A DNA stretch of 64,000 nt from Streptomyces blattellae (GCF_009709555.1 NZ_WJBG01000106.1:62001-126000), one strand, 5' to 3'; numbered from the stretch's first letter, positions 17,734-26,078 are shown. Made by a program: numbers and translations. Notes: generated by a model from the sequence alone, not told the origin.

Positions 17734-18335
17734 CGGGGCTCTCCTGGGCCGGCCGAGTATTCCTTCAGGTGGCGTATCAGCGCGATGAGTACGTCACGGC
17801 TGGAGGCCCGGTCGCGGGCGTCGCAGGCCACGACCGGGATGTGCGGGGCGATGTCGAGGGCGTCCCGGATCTCCTCGACCGGATGGTCCTTGGAGTCGGG
17901 GAAGATGTTCAGCGCGATGACGAAGGGGACGTCCTGCCGCTCCATCTCCTCGATCGCCCGGAAGCTGGAGGCGAGACGGCGGGTGTCCACCAGGACGACC
18001 GCGCCGAGCGCGCCCTTGAACAGGCCGTTCCACAGGAACCAGAACCGCTCCTGGCCCGGGGTGCCGAACAGGTACAGGACCAGCTCGTCGTTGATGCCGA
18101 TCTTGCCGAAGTCCAGGCTGACCGTGGTCTCGGTCTTGTCGGCCACCCCGATGAGGTGGTCGACGTCGGCGCTGGCCTGGGTGAGGGTCTCCTCGGTGGT
18201 GAGCGGCCTGATGTCGCTGACCGAGCGGACCATGGTGGTCTTGCCGGTGCCGAAGCCGCCGGCGATCATCACCTTCACCGAGCGGGTGCCGTCACCGGCC
18301 GTCCGGCCGGGATGGTCAAAGCCTTTCAAGTCCAC
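17730..18335 (-). CDS. Conservon GTPase (CvnD-like, ATP/GTP-binding protein)
   Basis: 201 residues from GTG 18335, preceded by GAGGAGG. It has P-loop GGFGTGKTTMVRS, a switch region LDFGKIGI, DELVLYLFGTPGQERFWFLW (the Walker B/G3 area, FGTPGQ in place of DTAGQ), and NIFPD near the guanine-specificity loop. These small Ras/Arf-like proteins work with the roadblock protein and histidine-kinase-like protein of the same operon. The start lies 20 bases inside the DUF742 gene, a coupling typical of conservons. Confidence 0.93.
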   Translation of the reverse strand: MDLKGFDHPGRTAGDGTRSVKVMIAGGFGTGKTTMVRSVSDIRPLTTEETLTQASADVDHLIGVADKTETTVSLDFGKIGINDELVLYLFGTPGQERFWFLWNGLFKGALGAVVLVDTRRLASSFRAIEEMERQDVPFVIALNIFPDSKDHPVEEIRDALDIAPHIPVVACDARDRASSRDVLIALIRHLKEYSAGPGEPR

Positions 18336-18687
18336 TGAGTACCTCCTCAAGGAGCGCGAGGTCGGGCCCGCGACCGGCGTCGTGCGCCGGGATGGGGTCA
18401 CGGGCTTCGACGCGGCCTGCCTCAAGCAGATCCGCCAGCAGCACCGCGAGAATGTTGAAGGGCAATCCGAGGTGGGCGCCGAGTTCGGCCACCGACAGCG
18501 GATCGCGGCAGCGCCGGAGGATGTCCTCGTGCTCGTGCTGCATGCCCGGTACGGGGGCGGAGAGGGAGACGATGAGCGTCGCCACGTCGAGACTCGACGC
18601 CGGACCGCCCGGTCCGCTGCGTCCCCTGGTGACGACGTAGTAGCGCTCAAGACCGGACGGGTCCGTGGCCCGGCGAGGAGCACTCAT
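18316..18687 (-). CDS. Conservon DUF742 protein (CvnC-like)
   Basis: 123 residues. The DUF742 features are RYYVVTRGRS near the N-terminus, a helix-turn-helix-like PLSVAELGAHLGLPFNILAVLLADLLEAG (given in parts: PLSVAELGAHLGLP, NILAVLLADLLEAG) and a C-terminal LLEEVLSGLERL. It overlaps the upstream roadblock gene by four bases and the downstream GTPase gene by 20. Its role is presumed adaptor or DNA/protein binding within the conservon complex. Confidence 0.93.
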   Translation of the reverse strand: MSAPRRATDPSGLERYYVVTRGRSGPGGPASSLDVATLIVSLSAPVPGMQHEHEDILRRCRDPLSVAELGAHLGLPFNILAVLLADLLEAGRVEARDPIPAHDAGRGPDLALLEEVLSGLERL

Positions 18688-19103
18688 CCAGAGTGCTCAT
18701 CCAGGCGCGGAGTGGTGCCGAGGAGCTCTCCCATCCTGCGGGCCAGATCCCTCATCTGGTGTCCGAGCAGGCCCTGGTCCAGGCCCTCGCGGGCCAGGAC
18801 GCCGAGATACGTCTCCACACCCGCGCGGACGACGAAGAGATGGCCGCCGTCGACCTCGATCATCGCCAGCCGCAGCTGTCCCAGCTGTCCGGCGAATCGG
18901 GCGAACTGCTCGGCGACCGGCTGGGCCAGCGCCTGCAGGCCGGCCACCACGGCGGCGAAACGGTCCACGTCGTCGGGGTCTTCGGCGCCGTAGGAGGTGA
19001 TGGCCTTGCCGTCGCTGGAGGCCACGAGGGCGAAACGGATCTCCGGGATGGACTCCACCAGATCGCGGAGCGCCCAGCTCACGTCGGTTCCCTGTTGCGT
19101 CAT
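18684..19103 (-). CDS. Conservon roadblock/LC7 protein (CvnB-like)
   Basis: 139 residues. The roadblock/LC7 fold is seen in LVESIPEIRFALVASSDGKAI, with ASSDGKAI as the conserved turn, then RFAAVVAGLQALA and GHLFVVRAGVETYLGVLA. These proteins act as GTPase-activating or scaffold partners of the neighbouring small GTPase. The gene overlaps the DUF742 gene (GTGA-type junction) and starts five bases after the kinase-like gene. Confidence 0.93.
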   Translation of the reverse strand: MTQQGTDVSWALRDLVESIPEIRFALVASSDGKAITSYGAEDPDDVDRFAAVVAGLQALAQPVAEQFARFAGQLGQLRLAMIEVDGGHLFVVRAGVETYLGVLAREGLDQGLLGHQMRDLARRMGELLGTTPRLDEHSG

Positions 19104-19108
19104 GTGGA

Positions 19109-20836
19109 CTAGTCGCTCTCTTCAGTGCGGGGCTCGGTGGACTCGCGGCCGTCGGCCGTGCCGACGGCCTCGCCGGGCTCTGCGGGCACACGTCCGGCGG
19201 TGGCGAAGGCGGCCAGACCGGCGAAGGACGCGTCCGGCGGGACGGCGGCGACGGCACGCTCCCCGGTCCGCTCGGCACGCTCGGCCGGCCGCTGCCGGGC
19301 CGGCTCGCCTCGCTTGCTCCGGCGCCGGGGCAGTCCGCCCGGCGTCGTGTCGACGTCCTCGCCGACGGGCTCGGCCACGGGTTCGGCGGGCTCCGGTTCA
19401 CGGGCCGGCGCGGTCACGGCGGTTTGGGCCTCGGGGGCGGCCGGGGCCTGGGTCTGCGTGGTCGCGGGCAGCGGGCTGAAGTACTTGTGCGGGACCACGA
19501 CGACCACCGAGGTGCCGAGCCAGGGCGAGTCCGCGAAGGTGACCCGGATGCCATAGCGGCGGGCGAGGGCACCGACGACGCGCAGGCCGATGTTGGCGTC
19601 CTCGGAGATGCCGCCGAGGCCCGGACCGGTCCCGGTGCCGGCGAGGGCCTGCTCGGCCTCGCGCTTCTTCTCCTCGCTCAGGCCCTTGCCGGAGTCCTGG
19701 ATCTCGATGCCGACGCCGTTCGGGACCTCCTTGCCGGAGACGACCACGGACTCGGTGGGCGGCGAGTAGCGGGCCGCGTTGTCCAGGAGGTGCGCGAAGA
19801 TCAGCGTCAGGTGGTCCACCAGGCCGCCGTCGACGCCGAGTTCGGGCAGATGGCGTACGTCGACCCGGTGGAAGTCCTTGATCCGGCCGATGCCGCCGCG
19901 CACCACGCTCAGCAGCCGCTGCGGCTCCTGCCACTGCCGGCCGGGCCGGTCCGAACCGCCGAGCACACCGATGCTGGCGGCGAGACAGTCGGCGGGGCCG
20001 ATCTCCTGGTCGAGCTCCATCAGGCCGCGCGCCACGGCCGGCAACCTGCCGTGCTCGCCCTGCAGTTCGTGCAGCCGGCCGCGCAGCTTGCTGGTCAGGA
20101 CGTGGATGCGGTTGCCGATGCTGATCACGGCATGCTCGGCCGACGTCGAGCGGTCGAACTCGCGCTCCACGCCGATCAGCGAGGTCCGCAGCAGCTTGCG
20201 CAGCTCGGCCTGGAGGTCGGCGCCGACCTTGGCGCACTGGTTGACGGTCGGCAGGATGTCGTCGATGGCATCGCCGGAGCGCAGCCGGTCCAGCGACTCG
20301 GGCAGTTGCTCGTCGGCGAGCCGGGCGACCGCGGCGAGCTGGTGCGCCAGTTGCTCCTGCCAGACCGCGGCCTGGTCGGCGAGCTGTGCCTCGTACGACG
20401 TGATCTGGTCGGCGATCCGGGCCTCGTACGCCTCCGCCTGCTCGGCCAGCCGCGCCTCGTAGCCCTCACGCTGCTCGCCGAGCCGGGCCTCGTAGGCGCC
20501 TGCCTGGTCGGCGAACTGCGCTTCCTGGGCGGCGCGTTCGGCGGAGTTCTTCCGCTCCAGGCCCGCGACGTGCTGCTGCCACTGCTGGGAGTGCTCGGCC
20601 TGCGAGGTGAGGAAGGAGCTCTCCGCGCGGCGCAGTTGCGCTCGGGTGCGGAGCAACAGGCGTACGCACACGGAACTCGCCGCCGTCGCCGCGATTCCGG
20701 CGACGGCCACGGTTATTCGCTCGGAGCTCATGAACGTGGCGGCTACCGTCCCGCCGCCCAGGGACAGCGGCATCAGCCACCAGCTGTGCCAGGCGACAGG
20801 GGCCCGCGCCGCCGGCGGCGGAGTGGCGAGTTCCAT
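19109..20836 (-). CDS. Conservon membrane sensor with HATPase domain (CvnA-like) and hendecad coiled coil
   Basis: 575 residues from ATG 20836 (GAAGG upstream); in-frame starts at 20842 and 20905 are possible. Two hydrophobic segments (about 17-35, 41-62) anchor it. Residues 114-168 form five 11-residue repeats of the type AYEARLGEQRE, a hendecad coiled coil. The HATPase domain follows (N-box HLLDNAARYSPP, G-box IQDSGKGLSEE, then GLGGISEDANIGLRVVGALA). A disordered Pro/Ala/Arg tail closes it. Unlike larger conservon sensors, it has no big extracellular nitrate/nitrite-sensing domain, so signals probably come through the membrane or the coiled coil. Confidence 0.9.
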   Translation of the reverse strand: MELATPPPAARAPVAWHSWWLMPLSLGGGTVAATFMSSERITVAVAGIAATAASSVCVRLLLRTRAQLRRAESSFLTSQAEHSQQWQQHVAGLERKNSAERAAQEAQFADQAGAYEARLGEQREGYEARLAEQAEAYEARIADQITSYEAQLADQAAVWQEQLAHQLAAVARLADEQLPESLDRLRSGDAIDDILPTVNQCAKVGADLQAELRKLLRTSLIGVEREFDRSTSAEHAVISIGNRIHVLTSKLRGRLHELQGEHGRLPAVARGLMELDQEIGPADCLAASIGVLGGSDRPGRQWQEPQRLLSVVRGGIGRIKDFHRVDVRHLPELGVDGGLVDHLTLIFAHLLDNAARYSPPTESVVVSGKEVPNGVGIEIQDSGKGLSEEKKREAEQALAGTGTGPGLGGISEDANIGLRVVGALARRYGIRVTFADSPWLGTSVVVVVPHKYFSPLPATTQTQAPAAPEAQTAVTAPAREPEPAEPVAEPVGEDVDTTPGGLPRRRSKRGEPARQRPAERAERTGERAVAAVPPDASFAGLAAFATAGRVPAEPGEAVGTADGRESTEPRTEESD

Positions 20837-21036
20837 CTGCATCCTTCGAAGCAACACGACGAACAACGGGGGGGTGTGCAAGGCGCCGCACTCGTGAGTA
20901 CGCATTGCGAGACGACGGATCGTGACCGCGTCAACTCGCAGTACTGAAGGGAGCTTATCGGGTCTGAACCCAAAAGGATCAACCTCACGGCTTCGCGGAA
21001 GTGAGGATTCCGCCACTCTCCGGCAGAAGAAGGATC

Positions 21037-21073
21037 CTGGACAGTCGTCCAGCTATGCTGGACAGACGTCCAG
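21037..21073. promoter_or_regulatory. Tandem palindromic operators for the DUF1304-TetR operon
   Basis: Two 16-base inverted repeats, CTGGACAGTCGTCCAG (21037-21052) and CTGGACAGACGTCCAG (21058-21073), lie 21 bases centre to centre, two helical turns. They end 17 bases before the DUF1304 start. The position and symmetry fit binding of two dimers of the TetR protein encoded by the second gene of the operon (autorepression); this link is inference. Confidence 0.8.
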
Positions 21074-21090
21074 AAAATAGGGGTGGGGTT

Positions 21091-21453
21091 ATGGAGACCG
21101 TCGCGAGCGTGCTGGTCGGGCTGGTGGCCGCGTTGCACGCGTACATCCTGGTCATGGAGATGTTCCTGTGGCAGAAGACGCCGGGCAGGTCGTTCCATGG
21201 CTTCGACCGCGAGATGGCGCGGAGGACCGCGCCGATGGCCGCCAACCAGGGGCTCTACAACGGGTTTCTCGCCGCCGGCCTGGTGTGGGGTCTGATCGCC
21301 GCGGATCCGACCGGGTTCAGGGCGCAGGTGTTCTTCCTGTCCTGCGTCGTGGTCGCGGGCGTGTTCGGCGCGGTCACCGCGAACATCCGCATCCTGGCCG
21401 CGCAGGCGCTGCCCGGCGCGCTCGCCCTGGCCGCCGTCCTCGTCGCACGGTGA
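21091..21453 (+). CDS. DUF1304 family membrane protein
   Basis: 120 residues with four predicted membrane helices; N-terminal VLVGLVAALHAYILVMEMFLW, central MAANQGLYNGFLAAGLVW and C-terminal GVFGAVTANIRILAAQALPG match DUF1304. Family function is unknown. ATG 21091 follows GGGGTGGGG. The stop overlaps the TetR start (GTGA), and operators lie directly upstream, so the protein is probably the regulated target of that TetR, perhaps in small-molecule stress. Confidence 0.88.
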   Translation: METVASVLVGLVAALHAYILVMEMFLWQKTPGRSFHGFDREMARRTAPMAANQGLYNGFLAAGLVWGLIAADPTGFRAQVFFLSCVVVAGVFGAVTANIRILAAQALPGALALAAVLVAR

Positions 21454-22013
21454 CGCGCGACGTGCCCGAGGACCCGCGGGCCGCCCGCACCCGGGCGCGG
21501 CTGCGCGAGGCCCTGCTCGCGGAGTGCGCCGAGCGGCCGTTGGCGGAGGTCGGGGTCGCCGCGCTGGTGCGCCGGGCCGGCGTCGGCCGGGCCACGTTCT
21601 ACGTGCACTACGCCGACCTGGAGGCACTGGCCGTGGACGCCTGCGCGGACATCGTGCGGGACGCCGTCGATGCGCTGCACGCCTGGCGGGGCCGCCCCGA
21701 TCCGGTGCGCGCGCCCGCCGCGCTGCTGGAGTTCTTCGCGGGCCTTCCTCCACACGCCGCCCTGTACCGCACCCTGTTGAGCCCCGGTGGCGGCGGCCCG
21801 CTCGGCCGCGTCCTGCACCGGGATCTACGGTCCCGCAGCCTGACCGAGCGCCGGCTCGCGGGCGCGTCGGACGCCCCGCTGGTCGCCTCCGCCGTCGCCG
21901 CGACCTTCGCCGGAGTGCTGGCCGACTGGCTGCACGGCCTCATCGAAGTCTCTCCCGACCAAGTCGCCCACCAGGTCTGGCAGTTACTGGTCGCCCTGCA
22001 CGCCAGCCGGTGA
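21450..22013 (+). CDS. TetR-family repressor
   Basis: 187 residues from GTG 21450, overlapping the DUF1304 stop by four bases. The N-terminal helix-turn-helix is EVGVAALVRRAGVGRATFYVHYADLEAL, cited here as ALVRRAGVGRATFYVHYAD. The C-terminal ligand domain is variable. Translational coupling to DUF1304 plus two palindromes upstream indicate an autoregulated two-gene operon. The inducer is unknown. Confidence 0.9.
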   Translation: MTRDVPEDPRAARTRARLREALLAECAERPLAEVGVAALVRRAGVGRATFYVHYADLEALAVDACADIVRDAVDALHAWRGRPDPVRAPAALLEFFAGLPPHAALYRTLLSPGGGGPLGRVLHRDLRSRSLTERRLAGASDAPLVASAVAATFAGVLADWLHGLIEVSPDQVAHQVWQLLVALHASR

Positions 22014-22076
22014 CCGAGGTTCAAGGGCGGGGCTCCGGAGAAGTGGCAGCACCGGTCGCGGCTCGACACCGCGCTC

Positions 22077-22513
22077 AGCGAGCCGCCCGGCACGTACGCC
22101 GGTACGCCCGGGGCAGCCGCCGATCGCGGGCATGCAGGTGACGGCACGGGTCGGCTCCGGTCGCGAAGGCGACGCGGCCGGCGATCCGGTCCCCCGCACA
22201 GGTCGCTCGCCTCCAGCAGATGCCGGGCCCGGGCGACGCGCTGCCGGATCGGCCGGCGGCCGGAGCAGGGGAAGCCGGTCAGCTGGTCCTGCTGGTCGGC
22301 CGCCGTGGCTCGGAACGTGAGCACGGGCTTGATCGCATTGCCCGCCCTCGCAGGGCGACTTCGGTGCCGAACGGCGGGGTGCCGACGACGACCAGGGGTG
22401 CCGGGGACGGCCAGCGCGTCCACAACCTGACGCAGCACGGCGACGCTGCCGGTCGTCTCGGCCCGGCACGGGCTGTCGTTGGGCTTGAGCGCTACATCGC
22501 AAATCGAAGACAT
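22077..22513 (-). pseudogene. Degenerate AraC-family (GlxA-type) regulator remnant
   Basis: About 600 bases between the TetR and STAS genes have no intact gene. On the minus strand at about 22202-22263 one frame gives RVARARHLLEASDL. At about 22085-22205 another frame gives DRIAGRVAFATGADP and then LPRAYRRTCRA. Together these are the two helix-turn-helix halves and end of an AraC C-terminal domain of the DJ-1/PfpI-AraC type, broken by a frameshift. Farther upstream (to 22513) is coding-like sequence (ALKPNDSPCRAETTGSVAVL) of uncertain origin. The N-terminal amidotransferase-like part is absent. Confidence 0.5.
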
Positions 22514-22611
22514 ATGTCAATCGAACTTGCGCAGATTCGCTCGATCGGGGGTAACTTGCTGGGCGGGAAAAGGAATTGCCGCCCAGGGAACCGGTTGGAG
22601 GCGATGCCGTC

Positions 22612-22992
22612 GTGCCGCAGGAACCCGCACCTTTCACCCGGTATCTGCGCATCCGCCAGGACCGCGGCTTCACGGTGCTTGAGTTCCGCGGCGAGATCGA
22701 CATCGCGGCGTCCGTGGAGATCATCCCGCCCCTCGACCGCGTGACCACCGGACCCGGCCCCCGCATCGTGCTCGACCTCAGCGAGGTGGAGTTCTTCGAC
22801 TGCTCCGGACTGCGTCTGCTGTACCGGGCCCGGAGCCGGGTGCTCGACCGCGAGGGACAGCTGCACCTGGTGTGCACGCATCCGCTGACGCTGCACATCC
22901 TCCGGGTGACCGGCCTGGCACGGCTGCTGCCCCCGGCCCCGACGCTGGAGGCGGCCCTGGGGCAGCCCGAGGCCACGTCCGGTCCCGTCTGA
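22612..22992 (+). CDS. STAS-domain anti-sigma factor antagonist
   Basis: 126 residues from GTG 22612, about ten bases after GGAGG. The STAS fold is clear: FTVLEFRGEIDIAASVEIIP, then RIVLDLSEVEFFDCSGLRLL, where the serine of DCSG is the usual phosphorylation site of SpoIIAA/RsbV proteins, then LHLVCTHPLTLHILRVTGL. It would bind an anti-sigma kinase when unphosphorylated. The SpoIIE-type phosphatase at 961 is a conceivable but unproven partner. Confidence 0.88.
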   Translation: MPQEPAPFTRYLRIRQDRGFTVLEFRGEIDIAASVEIIPPLDRVTTGPGPRIVLDLSEVEFFDCSGLRLLYRARSRVLDREGQLHLVCTHPLTLHILRVTGLARLLPPAPTLEAALGQPEATSGPV

Positions 22993-23000
22993 CGGCGGCG

Positions 23001-23954
23001 CTATTCGCTGCGCGGCGCGTCGAACAGGGCGCTGACCGACTCACCGTTGTGAATGCGGCGCACGGCCTCGGCGAGGGCGGGGGCGATGGAGAGAACCCGC
23101 AGCTTGTCCGTGTGCTCCTCCGCCGGTACCGGCACGGTGTTGGTGCACACGATCTCCTCCACGTCGGGCTGTTCGCTGAGCCGCTTGAGCGCACCGGCCG
23201 CGAACAGGCCGTGCGTACAGGCGACCTTGATCGACCGCGGCCCCAGCTCCCGCAGCCGGCCGAGGAGTTCGAGCACGGTGCTGCCCTTGGCGATCTCGTC
23301 GTCCAGCACGATGACATCGCGCCCGGCGACCTCGCCGATGACGGAGCTGATGCTGACCCGGTCGTCCGCGTAGCGCTGCTTGGCGCCCGCCGCGACCTTG
23401 GCGCCGATCAGCCGGGCGAAGGCTGCCGCCTCCTTGGCGTTGCCGAGGTCCGGTGAGACGACGGTGGTGCGGGCCAGGTCGTACTGCCGGAAGTGCGCGG
23501 CCAGTTCGCGCAGCGCGTGCAGGTGGTCGACGGGCACCGAGAAGAAGCCGTGGACCTGCGGCGAGTGCAGCGTCATGGCGAGGACCCGGCTCGCGCCGGC
23601 GGCGACCATCAGGTCCGCGACGAGCCGTCCGCCCATGGAGATGCGGGGCTCGTCCTTCTTGTCGGAGCGGGCGTAGGCGTAGTGCGGCATGACGACGGTG
23701 ATCCGGCGTGCGGACGCCCCGCGTGCCGCGTCGCACATCATCAGCAGCTCGACCAGGTGCTCCTGCACCGGCTTGACCAGCGGCTGGACGAGAAAGACGT
23801 CCCGCTCACGGCAGTTGGCCTGGAGCTGCACCTCCAGGCAGTCGTTGGCGAACCGGCTGACCCGGATCGGGTTGAGCGGCACGCCGAGATGCCGGCAGAC
23901 CTCCGCCGCCAGTTCGGGGTGGGCGCTACCGCTGAACACGGCGATGTCTCGCAC
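23001..23954 (-). CDS. prs: Ribose-phosphate pyrophosphokinase (PRPP synthetase)
   Basis: 317 residues, the normal length. It makes 5-phosphoribosyl 1-pyrophosphate from ribose 5-phosphate and ATP for nucleotide, histidine and NAD synthesis. Features are FSGSAHPELAAEV at the N-terminus, RFANDCLEVQLQANCRERDV, the flexible catalytic loop VVMPHYAYARSDKKDEPRISM (YARSDKKDEPR), and the PRPP loop VIVLDDEIAKGSTVLE. The PRPP loop reads DDEIAKGSTV where the common form is DDxxxTGxT, suggesting a divergent paralogue rather than the main housekeeping copy. It is convergent with the STAS gene. Confidence 0.9.
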   Translation of the reverse strand: MRDIAVFSGSAHPELAAEVCRHLGVPLNPIRVSRFANDCLEVQLQANCRERDVFLVQPLVKPVQEHLVELLMMCDAARGASARRITVVMPHYAYARSDKKDEPRISMGGRLVADLMVAAGASRVLAMTLHSPQVHGFFSVPVDHLHALRELAAHFRQYDLARTTVVSPDLGNAKEAAAFARLIGAKVAAGAKQRYADDRVSISSVIGEVAGRDVIVLDDEIAKGSTVLELLGRLRELGPRSIKVACTHGLFAAGALKRLSEQPDVEEIVCTNTVPVPAEEHTDKLRVLSIAPALAEAVRRIHNGESVSALFDAPRSE

Positions 23955-24249
23955 GATCCACTCCTCGCATGATCATTCCGGGCTGCCGCCCTCATGCTAC
24001 TGACCGCGGAGATCCGGTTGCGGCCCGCGTCACGGGGCGCGTCAGCACGGCGGGGTCCGCGCTCACTCAGGTCGGGCTCGCCCGCATGCGCCGCGCGGGG
24101 TGCGTCAGGTGGACCGGGAACTCCGAGCTCGCCCGTAAGTACCGCGTGCGCCGGTGCGCGCCTCCGTCAACTGGCGTGGTTGCCCAACTACCCGGTCTGA
24201 CACGTGTTTTGAGGGGCATCCGGTCAGAGAGGAAGGGAGGAGCGTCGCC

Positions 24250-24930
24250 ATGACGACTTCCATCAAGCGCTTACCCAGGCGCCTGCCCGGCTGGGCGAAG
24301 CTGGTGTCCGCCGTCGTACTCGTGCTCGCCGTGATGTTCGCCGGGATCCGGCTGAGTCTGCTCCCGGGCCTGGACGATGTCTTCGGTACGGAGACCCAGG
24401 ACCGCTCCGGTCCCGCACTGCTGGAGTCCATTCAGGACATCAGCCGTTACGACGCCGCCTCCGGCAACTTCCAGGTCGTCGTGGACCTGGAGAAGGACGC
24501 CAAGTACCTTCCCGACGCGATCCGCGGCACCCGCACCCTGTACGTCGGCGCGGGCACCGTGGACGCCTACGTCGACCTCGGCCGGGTCGGCGAACAGGAC
24601 GTGACGGTCAACGAGGACCGTACGTCCGCCACGCTCCGGCTGCCGCGCGCGGCACTGGGCGAACCGGCCCTCGACACCGAACGCTCCTACGCCGTCTCCA
24701 AGCAGCGCGGTCTGCTCGACCGTCTCGGCGATCTCTTCTCCGACAACCCCAACAGCGAACAGGCCGTGCAGACGCTCGCGTCCCGGCACATCGGCGATGC
24801 CGCCAAGAGCAGCGGGCTGACCAAGCGCGCCGAGTCCAACACCGTCGAGATGCTCGAAGGCCTGCTGTACTCCCTCGGCTTCGAGGAGGTGAACGTCTCG
24901 TACGTGTCGGAGCCGAAGAACGGCACCTGA
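24250..24930 (+). CDS. DUF4230 domain protein, membrane-anchored
   Basis: 226 residues from ATG 24250, seven bases after GGGAGGAG. One N-terminal membrane helix (LVSAVVLVLAVMFAGIRLSLL) anchors an extracytoplasmic DUF4230 domain: YDAASGNFQVVVDLEKDAKYLP, IRGTRTLYVGAGTVDAYVDL, then LPRAALGEPALDTERSYAVS and LGFEEVNVSY, each cited as a landmark. Function of DUF4230 is unknown. It is convergent with a decayed antiporter operon. Confidence 0.88.
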   Translation: MTTSIKRLPRRLPGWAKLVSAVVLVLAVMFAGIRLSLLPGLDDVFGTETQDRSGPALLESIQDISRYDAASGNFQVVVDLEKDAKYLPDAIRGTRTLYVGAGTVDAYVDLGRVGEQDVTVNEDRTSATLRLPRAALGEPALDTERSYAVSKQRGLLDRLGDLFSDNPNSEQAVQTLASRHIGDAAKSSGLTKRAESNTVEMLEGLLYSLGFEEVNVSYVSEPKNGT

Positions 24931-25237
24931 TCAGGCGAGGACTCCCGGCAGGGCGGGTGCGCCGAGCAACGCGGCGCCCACCAGCAGCCATGCCACGTAG
25001 TCGCCCACGTGCCCGGACTGCAGCCGCCGCAGCGGCAGCGCCCACTCCGGTGCGGCGAGCAGTCCGGGCCGGGTGACGGCGACGCCCGCGAGCCCTGCCG
25101 CGAGCACGCACGGCGCGGTCGCCGTAGGGGTGCCGGTCGCCGCCGAAGCCGGGCAGGTCCAGGCAGGCGGCGACCAGCAGGACGGCGAGGCCCGCGCCGG
25201 CCGCGAGGACGAGCCACAGCCGGATGCGCGGGCTCAT
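24931..25237 (-). pseudogene. Chimeric remnant: MnhB-like N-terminus joined to an antiporter-subunit C-terminus
   Basis: From ATG 25237 about 43 residues match the start of Mrp/Mnh subunit B (RLWLVLAAGAGLAVLLVAAC, then LPGFGGDRHPYGDRAV). The frame then shifts, and the remaining 60 codons to the stop at 24931 read as the C-terminal end of a proton-conducting antiporter subunit (MnhA/D or NuoL type): LPLRRLQSGHVGDYVAWLLV. The rest of subunit B, all of subunit C and most of the large subunit are missing. An internal deletion of several kilobases best explains the join. Confidence 0.6.
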
Positions 25238-25454
25238 CGGTCGCGTCCCTTGGGCCGTTTGACCTTGCGGACGGTGAGCAGCAGCGACAGCGGTGTCAGC
25301 GCGGATCCGACGGCGAGCTGCGACAGAGCCACGTCGGGTGGCTGCAACACGGTGAACAGGACCGCGAGGACGACACCGAGGACGGCCAGTACGAGGGCCT
25401 GGCGCACCGGGTCGCGGACGGCAGCAGGGCGACGGCGATGACTGCGTCAGCCAC
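25234..25454 (-). pseudogene. MbhD/DUF4040-like antiporter subunit, frameshifted
   Basis: GTG 25454 overlaps the previous stop, as in an intact operon. The first residues (VADAVIAVALLPS) match the family start, then about ten expected residues are lost and the frame changes. The rest, RDPVRQALVLAVLGVVLAVL, then FTVLQPPDVALSQLAVGSAL, is well conserved and ends at TGA 25234 overlapping the next ATG. As it stands it cannot make the normal subunit. Confidence 0.65.
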
Positions 25455-25899
25455 GGCCGGCTCCGCGGAATCCGCCGGACGGCGCCCGCGAGGCGACGGC
25501 GTTCCCGCCGATCAGCAGCGCGCCGGTGACCAGGAGTTCGACCATGGCCCGGCTCGGTCCCACGGCCGCGCACAGCACCAGCACGACCACTGCGCCGAGG
25601 CTCGCGGCCGCCCACGTCGGGCCCCCGGCGCGTGGTGGATCAGCGGTCAGATCGCCGGTGAGCGGCCGGGCGAAGACCAGCGTGCCGACGGGGCCGAGCA
25701 GGGCGAGGACCAGGGCGACATCGACGTAGGACGGGCGGTCGTAGGCCCGGGAGAGCAGCAGCAGGGCCGGGCAGGCCGGCGCGGTCGCCAGGTTCTGCGC
25801 CACGACCGCGCGGCGCAGCGGTCCGGTGGCTACGCCCCAGAGGGTGGCCCCGACGCCGCCTGCGAGGACCACGGCCGCCGCCGCCCTCCAGCCGTTCAC
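25447..25899 (-). CDS. Mrp/Mnh antiporter subunit F-like protein, apparently fused to a subunit-G-like tail
   Basis: 150 residues from GTG 25899. The first 80 match subunit F (AAVVLAGGVGATLWGVATG, then DRPSYVDVALVLALLGPVGT and LVFARPL), normally about 85-95 residues. A further 65 residues contain two hydrophobic segments (AAASLGAVVVLVLCAAVG, AMVELLVTGALLIGGNAVAS) that may be the C-terminal end of subunit G, joined in frame after loss of its first part. The frame is open, but every neighbour in the operon is broken, so a working antiporter is unlikely. Confidence 0.55.
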   Translation of the reverse strand: MNGWRAAAAVVLAGGVGATLWGVATGPLRRAVVAQNLATAPACPALLLLSRAYDRPSYVDVALVLALLGPVGTLVFARPLTGDLTADPPRAGGPTWAAASLGAVVVLVLCAAVGPSRAMVELLVTGALLIGGNAVASRAPSGGFRGAGRG

Positions 25900-26078
25900 C
25901 GTCCGGCCACCGCCCTGCGCGCGGCCCGTGCGGCGAGGGCGGCCACACCCGCGGCGCCCGCGCCGACCGCGAGTTCCAGGGCGTCCACGGTGCTGACGAG
26001 GACCAGCCACAGCACGGTGAGCGCCGCTCACCACGCCAGGATCTCGGCGGTGGCGAGAAGCGTCGTACGCCGGTTCAT
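25896..26078 (-). pseudogene. Small MnhE-position membrane protein with an internal stop
   Basis: ATG 26078 (GGAGG upstream) opens MNRRTTLLATAEILAW, then TGA at 26028-26030, then the same frame continues AALTVLWLVLVSTVDALELA and ends at TGA 25896 overlapping the F-like start. The stop falls where a second tryptophan (TGG) would be natural, so one G-to-A change explains it. At 60 codons it is far shorter than full subunit E; it may be a short variant or already a remnant. Confidence 0.55.
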
